Shown in pieces: positions 59,908 through 64,000 of a stretch of DNA of 64,000 nt. Within the stretch, counting starts at the first letter, position 1, and each line of letters begins with the position of its first letter. The stretch lies in the NCBI GenBank assembly GCA_017520425.1, contig JAFXFO010000032.1, forward strand, positions 62,001 through 126,000, read 5' to 3'. This stretch comes from Lachnospiraceae bacterium. GTDB taxonomy: Bacteria > Bacillota > Clostridia > Lachnospirales > Lachnospiraceae. The translations under genes and the position numbers were made by a program. The notes under the pieces are model-generated. The model was not told the DNA's origin, did not search any database, and saw nothing but the letters and a program-made list of their open reading frames with translations.

Positions 59908-61584
59908 CTAAACCTCCATAATAATGGGCAAAATCATGGGACGTCTCTTGGTCTTTCTCCAGACATAGTCTCCCAGCGCATCCTTGGTTGTATTTTTCAG
60001 CTTACCCCAGTCGGAGATGCCACGTTCAATACAGTGATTAATGGCTTCATCTACCACCACTCTGGCTTCTTCCATCAACTCATCTGATTCTCTTACATAC
60101 ACAAAGCCACGGGTTACAATATCCGGTCCTGCCACCAGCTGTCCGGTATAACCGTCCAGGGACATCACCACAATAATGATACCGTCTTCTGCCAAATGCT
60201 GGCGGTCACGCAGTACCACATTTCCTACGTCTCCTACTCCCAGACCATCCACCAGAATACCGCCTACAGGTACCTTTCCGGTAATCTGTGCATCCTCCTC
60301 TGACAGCTCCAATACATCGCCGGATGAAAGAATAAAGGTATTCTCTTTCTCAATTCCCAGACTCTGTGCAATCTTCGCCTGTGCCTTTAAATGCTTGTAT
60401 TCACCATGCACGGGAACCGCATACTTGGGACGCACCAGGGTGTAAATCAGTTTGATTTCTTCCTGGCAGGCATGTCCGGATACATGGGTATCCTGGAAAA
60501 TAACATCCGCACCCTTGCGAAGCAACTCATTAATCACCTTGGTAACCGCCTTCTCATTGCCGGGAATGGGGCTGGATGAGAAAATAACCGTATCACCGTG
60601 ACCAATGGTAATCTTACGGTGCATATTGCTGGCCATACGGCTCAGCGCCGCCATACTCTCACCCTGACTGCCGGTGGTTATAATAACCTGTTTTTCATCA
60701 GGATAGTTCTTCAACTGTTCAATCTCTATCAAAGTATTGTCAGGGATACTGATACATCCCAAATTGGATGCAGTCTCAATAATGCTGACCATACTACGGC
60801 CTTCCACCACTACCTTGCGGCCGAATTTATATGCTGTATTAATAATCTGCTGTACACGGTCTACATTGGAAGCAAAGGTAGCCACAAATATTCTGCTGCT
60901 CTTGTGCTCCTCAAACAGTGTATCAAAGGTTTTGCCCACGGTTCGTTCCGACTGGGTAAAGCCGGGTCTCTCCGCATTGGTAGAATCACACATCAATGCC
61001 AATACGCCCTTTTTGCCAATCTCAGCAAAACGTTGTAAATCAATGGCATCTCCGTATACCGGAGTATAATCTACCTTGAAATCCCCTGTATGCACCACGG
61101 TACCTGCCGGGGAATAAATAGCCAATGCTGCCGCATCCACAATACTGTGGTTGGTCTTAATAAACTCCACTCTGAACTGTCCCATATTGATGGACTGTCC
61201 GAATTTCACCACTTTTCTCTTAGTGGTCTTTAACAGGCTGTGCTCCTTCAGCTTATTCTCAATAATCCCCATGGTCAGACGAGTCGCATACACGGGCGCG
61301 TTCAATTCCTTCAAAATATAAGGCAACGCACCAATATGATCCTCATGTCCGTGGGTAATTACAAAGCCCTTAACCTTATCCACATTATCCTTTAGGTAGG
61401 TGATATCCGGAATAACCAAATCAATACCAAGCATATCATCGGCCGGAAAGGCTAAACCGCAATCCACAACAATAATACTGTCCTCATATTCGAAGGCAGT
61501 AATATTCATACCAATCTGCTCCAAGCCGCCTAAGGGTATCACCTTCAGCTTGGACACATTTATATTCTCTTTTTTCTTACTCAA
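59908..61584 (-). CDS. rnj: Ribonuclease J
   Basis: 558 aa metallo-beta-lactamase/beta-CASP ribonuclease with endo- and 5'-exonuclease activity in RNA processing. Metal motif is VITHGHEDHIGALPYIL near residue 75. Downstream pieces are MGQFRVEFIKTNHSIVDAA, VVHTGDFKVDYTPV and the beta-CASP VHGEYKHLKAQAKIAQSL. It starts with TTG (61584), eight nt after GGAGG; no suitably placed ATG exists, since the first ATG comes about 24 codons later. DUF1292 and ylbF-like genes flank it. Confidence 0.95.
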   Translation of the reverse strand: MSKKKENINVSKLKVIPLGGLEQIGMNITAFEYEDSIIVVDCGLAFPADDMLGIDLVIPDITYLKDNVDKVKGFVITHGHEDHIGALPYILKELNAPVYATRLTMGIIENKLKEHSLLKTTKRKVVKFGQSINMGQFRVEFIKTNHSIVDAAALAIYSPAGTVVHTGDFKVDYTPVYGDAIDLQRFAEIGKKGVLALMCDSTNAERPGFTQSERTVGKTFDTLFEEHKSSRIFVATFASNVDRVQQIINTAYKFGRKVVVEGRSMVSIIETASNLGCISIPDNTLIEIEQLKNYPDEKQVIITTGSQGESMAALSRMASNMHRKITIGHGDTVIFSSSPIPGNEKAVTKVINELLRKGADVIFQDTHVSGHACQEEIKLIYTLVRPKYAVPVHGEYKHLKAQAKIAQSLGIEKENTFILSSGDVLELSEEDAQITGKVPVGGILVDGLGVGDVGNVVLRDRQHLAEDGIIIVVMSLDGYTGQLVAGPDIVTRGFVYVRESDELMEEARVVVDEAINHCIERGISDWGKLKNTTKDALGDYVWRKTKRRPMILPIIMEV

Positions 61585-61603
61585 TCAATTTTCCTCCACG
61601 TTC

Positions 61604-61879
61604 CTACTCTTCATCCTGTACGAATTCGATATCGTCCAACATGCTTTCGAACACACCGGCTACTGCTGCCAGTTCCGCGTCGTCGGATACAATTGTAAAA
61701 ACGCTCTCCTCATCGCCGTCCTGTGACAAATCCTTCAGAATCAATGCCTCTCCGTCGCCTTCTTCAAAATCGGTCACCAGTATATAATTGTAACCACCGA
61801 TGCGGGTCTGCTCCAGTACAAAAAACTCTACGGGTGCTTCTCCGTCCGGATGAAATGTAATTTTTTCTAATTTACTCAT
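61604..61879 (-). CDS. DUF1292 family protein
   Basis: 91 aa small acidic protein of the DUF1292 family ([20 protein letters not shown] start, [20 protein letters not shown] near residues 53-72). The family is very often encoded between ruvX and the RNase J region in Clostridia, yet its function is unknown. It overlaps the ruvX 3' end by 8 nt, implying coupled translation. AGGAG precedes the ATG. No catalytic motif visible. Confidence 0.85.
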   Translation of the reverse strand: MSKLEKITFHPDGEAPVEFFVLEQTRIGGYNYILVTDFEEGDGEALILKDLSQDGDEESVFTIVSDDAELAAVAGVFESMLDDIEFVQDEE

Positions 61880-62297
61880 TGCTTCTCCTATCCAGAAATC
61901 CCTGTAAAATCAGGGTTGCAGCAATCATGTCCACATAATCCTTTCGGTTCTCCCTTCGTATTCCTGCTTCCATCATTGCTCTGTCTGCTGCTACTGTGGT
62001 TAATCTTTCGTCCCACATATGAACAGGTAACCCTGTTCTTCTCTCCAGTTTCTCCTTAAACTCCATGGTCAGGGCTACTCTCTCCCCTTCCGTGGCATTC
62101 ATATTCTTCGGCATCCCAAGCACGATTTCCTCTACTTCATACTCTACAATCAGTTCTTCGATTCTGGCCAATGTCTGACGCAGCTTATTCTCCTCCTTGC
62201 GGCGGATAATCTCAATGCCCTGTGCTGTTATCAAAAGTGCATCACTTATGGCAACTCCCACTGTTTTGGATCCAAAATCCAAGCCCATGATTCGCAT
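61872..62297 (-). CDS. ruvX: Holliday junction resolvase-like YqgF/RuvX
   Basis: 141 aa RNase H-fold protein. It has the N-terminal [19 protein letters not shown] with the first active-site Asp, [15 protein letters not shown] in the middle and the C-terminal [17 protein letters not shown] with acidic residues. The family acts in 16S rRNA 5'-end maturation (YqgF) or as a proposed Holliday junction resolvase. The start at 62297 is preferred to an ATG four codons earlier, whose ribosome site is too close. Confidence 0.92.
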   Translation of the reverse strand: MRIMGLDFGSKTVGVAISDALLITAQGIEIIRRKEENKLRQTLARIEELIVEYEVEEIVLGMPKNMNATEGERVALTMEFKEKLERRTGLPVHMWDERLTTVAADRAMMEAGIRRENRKDYVDMIAATLILQGFLDRRSNE

Positions 62298-62345
62298 AAC
62301 TTCTACCATGCCCTTTCTGTTCTCTATCGTAACCTTTGGCAGCTT

Positions 62346-62606
62346 TTACCATCCCTTGGTCCGGATGTACTCCTTCAAAAGTTCCTCTACCAATTCATCA
62401 CGTTCCACCTTCATAATCAGACTTCTGGCTCCCATATGGCTGGTAATATAGGTAGGATCCCCACTCATTATATAACCAACAATCTGATTCACCGGGTCAT
62501 AACCTTTTTCCGTCAACGCTTCATACACTGTGGAAAGAATTATTTTCACACCGGTCTCCGGTTCTGCCTGTACTTTAAAGTATTGTGTATTGGTCAAGTC
62601 TCCCAT
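62346..62606 (-). CDS. ireB: IreB-family regulatory phosphoprotein (UPF0297)
   Basis: 86 aa protein of the IreB/UPF0297 family. The signature is [19 protein letters not shown], then [19 protein letters not shown] and [19 protein letters not shown]. In Enterococcus IreB is phosphorylated by the kinase IreK and controls cephalosporin resistance. The N-terminal Thr residues (DLTNTQ) are preserved. The start at 62606 has GAGGAGG. It sits between mtaB and ruvX, the usual place. No IreK-type kinase is in the window. Confidence 0.93.
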   Translation of the reverse strand: MGDLTNTQYFKVQAEPETGVKIILSTVYEALTEKGYDPVNQIVGYIMSGDPTYITSHMGARSLIMKVERDELVEELLKEYIRTKGW

Positions 62607-62715
62607 TCTTTCGTTCCTCCTCAATGTACCAATTCCTATTGCTGTAACCCTGTATTATCTTTTTATCATACCTTATTATCACGAAAATTTCAATGCATCT
62701 TCATGATTTCTACGG

Positions 62716-64000
62716 TTAATTTAGCACATCCTCCAGCAAAAATCGCTCTGTTTTGACGTTTCTTAACTCGTTAACCAAATCTTCGTCACTGCTTACCGCC
62801 ACCTTCACATAATCCTTAGTATGGCCAATCTGATAGGTTTTTCCCTTTATGTCCTTGCTTTCCTCAAACAGCACCTGTACTTCCTTGCCCAGGTAAAAAC
62901 TACGGAACTCCTTCGACTGCTTACCCTCCAATTCCAGCAGGATATTGCTCCTTTGCGTCTTAACCGGATCCGGCACCTGACCCGGCATATTGGCCGCAAT
63001 CGTGCCTCTGCGCTTGGAATATTTAAAGATATGCATTTCAAAAAAGCCGATTTCTTCTAAAAATGCTTTGGTTTGTGCAAACTCTTCCTCCGTCTCCTGA
63101 GGAAATCCCACAATCACATCCGTGGTAATGGCCGGACGTTCGAAAGCTTCGCGCAGCATCTCCACACTCTGCCTATATTCCTTCGTAGTATAATGACGAT
63201 TCATACGCTTCAAAGTAGTGTCGGAACCGCTTTGCAGAGAAAGATGGAAATGGGGGCAAATTTTAGTCAGTGCGGCCAGTCTCTGTGCAAATTCTTTCGT
63301 CACAATACGAGGCTCCAAAGAACCGATACGGATACGCTCCAGTCCTTTTATTCCATGAATCCTCTCTATCAAATCCATCAGCTTGGAATTTCCGGAATAA
63401 TCATGTCTTCCCTCTGATTTCATCACTTCCTTACTGACTCCCTGTTGCCAGGCTTTTTCCTCAAAATCAATCCCATAGGAGCTGATATGGATACCGGTCA
63501 GAACGATTTCCTTATAGCCCGCTTTTACCAGACCTTCTACTTCCTTTTTGATATCCTCCCACTTACGGCTTCTTACTCTGCCACGGGCATAGGGAATGAT
63601 ACAATAGGTACAAAACTGATTGCAGCCATCCTGAATCTTGATATAAGCACGGGTGTGCTCTGCTGTTTTCTTCAGAGTCATTTCCTCATATTCACAGGTC
63701 TGATTCACATCTATAATGGTGGTATCCTGTAAGGTCTTGTCCACCTTATCCCCTGTATCAAGCATACCTCTTTCTTTCAGATAGCTCTCTATAATATTAA
63801 CAATATCCTTCTTGCGGTTATTACCGATGGCCAGGTCTATGCTGTCATCCGGCAACACATCCTCCTTACCGGTCTGTACATAACAACCGATTGCCACCAC
63901 AACAGCATCCGGATTCTTCGCCTTGGCACGATGAAGCATCTGGCGGCTTTTTCGGTCAGCCATATTGGTTACCGTACAGGTATTTACAATATAAATATCC
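62716..64000 (-). CDS. mtaB: tRNA (t6A37-C2) methylthiotransferase MtaB (5' end cut by window edge)
   Basis: Radical-SAM enzyme that adds a methylthio group to N6-threonylcarbamoyladenosine at tRNA position 37. Visible are the UPF0004 domain with the Fe-S cysteine of IVNTCTVTNMADRKSRQML, IGCYVQTGKED, the radical-SAM CxxxCxxC of GCNQFCTYCIIPYARGRVRS and a C-terminal TRAM region ending in RFLLEDVLN. The missing part is the extreme N-terminus, beyond the right edge; the visible frame runs past 63963 without a stop. The 90-bp gap to ireB holds no feature I can support. Confidence 0.94.
   Translation of the reverse strand, partial: DIYIVNTCTVTNMADRKSRQMLHRAKAKNPDAVVVAIGCYVQTGKEDVLPDDSIDLAIGNNRKKDIVNIIESYLKERGMLDTGDKVDKTLQDTTIIDVNQTCEYEEMTLKKTAEHTRAYIKIQDGCNQFCTYCIIPYARGRVRSRKWEDIKKEVEGLVKAGYKEIVLTGIHISSYGIDFEEKAWQQGVSKEVMKSEGRHDYSGNSKLMDLIERIHGIKGLERIRIGSLEPRIVTKEFAQRLAALTKICPHFHLSLQSGSDTTLKRMNRHYTTKEYRQSVEMLREAFERPAITTDVIVGFPQETEEEFAQTKAFLEEIGFFEMHIFKYSKRRGTIAANMPGQVPDPVKTQRSNILLELEGKQSKEFRSFYLGKEVQVLFEESKDIKGKTYQIGHTKDYVKVAVSSDEDLVNELRNVKTERFLLEDVLN

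Noticed and set aside
1-64000. CRISPR array, prophage, insertion sequence or secondary-metabolite cluster.
   Set aside because: No regularly spaced repeats, Cas genes, transposase, integrase, phage structural genes or NRPS/PKS/lanthipeptide enzymes were seen on either strand.

Overview
The window reads as a chromosomal segment of a motile, Gram-positive, low-to-mid GC Clostridia, most likely a Lachnospiraceae member. This rests on gene content: flagellar rod genes beside mreB/mbl, a YvyF-type flagellar-operon protein, CdaA/CdaR/GlmM, RNase J with YlbF and IreB, type III glutamine synthetase, an acyl-ACP thioesterase, a class B sortase and strong AGGAGG-type ribosome binding sites. I do not name a genus. 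About 60 genes are packed tightly, nearly all on the minus strand. I see no phage, transposase, integrase or CRISPR array.

Layout, left to right. 1-8.5 kb: glmM (3' end cut), cdaR, cdaA (c-di-AMP synthesis), two uncharacterised membrane proteins, yvyF, a ComF-type phosphoribosyltransferase and recD2. 8.5-11.6 kb: mreB/mbl followed by two rod/hook proteins and a FlgJ-type rod-binding protein, the mbl-flhO-flhP order known from Bacillus. 11.8-16.8 kb: uvrB-uvrA with a promoter and a LexA-type operator. 16.8-21.2 kb: a UPF0175/DUF3368 toxin-antitoxin-like pair, then a response regulator, ABC ATPase, ABC permease and histidine kinase module. 21.2-26.6 kb: a branched-chain amino acid (Liv) ABC transporter in order K-H-M-G-F, followed by a cytidylate-kinase-like protein. 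26.6-30.9 kb: a frameshifted DMT permease, several small uncharacterised membrane proteins and a FucU/RbsD-type mutarotase.

31.0-38.7 kb is the main accessory locus. A five-gene operon encodes an MDR dehydrogenase, a Zn alcohol dehydrogenase, tagaturonate reductase (UxaB), altronate dehydratase (UxaA) and a COG3618 amidohydrolase/lactonase. Together these fit stepwise oxidation of L-galactose (or a related aldose) to 2-keto-3-deoxygluconate. A divergent pair encodes a stand-alone GyrI-like effector-binding protein and an AraC regulator. The shared 220-bp region holds two back-to-back promoters and a 20-bp-spaced direct repeat immediately upstream of the operon's -35. 38.7-44.5 kb: an XRE regulator, an HD phosphohydrolase, a HAD phosphatase, a GH127 beta-L-arabinofuranosidase and a divergent AraC regulator. 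Two copies of one long palindromic element with a conserved core lie at 33.3-33.5 kb and 43.3-43.5 kb, in the same orientation and each just upstream of a sugar-degradation gene.

44.5-54.9 kb: a CoiA-like protein; a cell-division and wall-remodelling cluster (PucR/CdaR-type regulator, ftsE, ftsX, EnvC-like M23 hydrolase, ctpA); a YjfB-like motility protein, CvfB, acyl-ACP thioesterase; and a class B sortase next to a probable cell-wall substrate with a non-standard VPKTAD signal. 54.8-64 kb: tRNA-Gln(CUG), type III glutamine synthetase, then a housekeeping operon (mtaB, ireB, ruvX, DUF1292, rnj, ylbF-like, short MltG-like, O-methyltransferase, U32 peptidase). mtaB is cut by the right edge.
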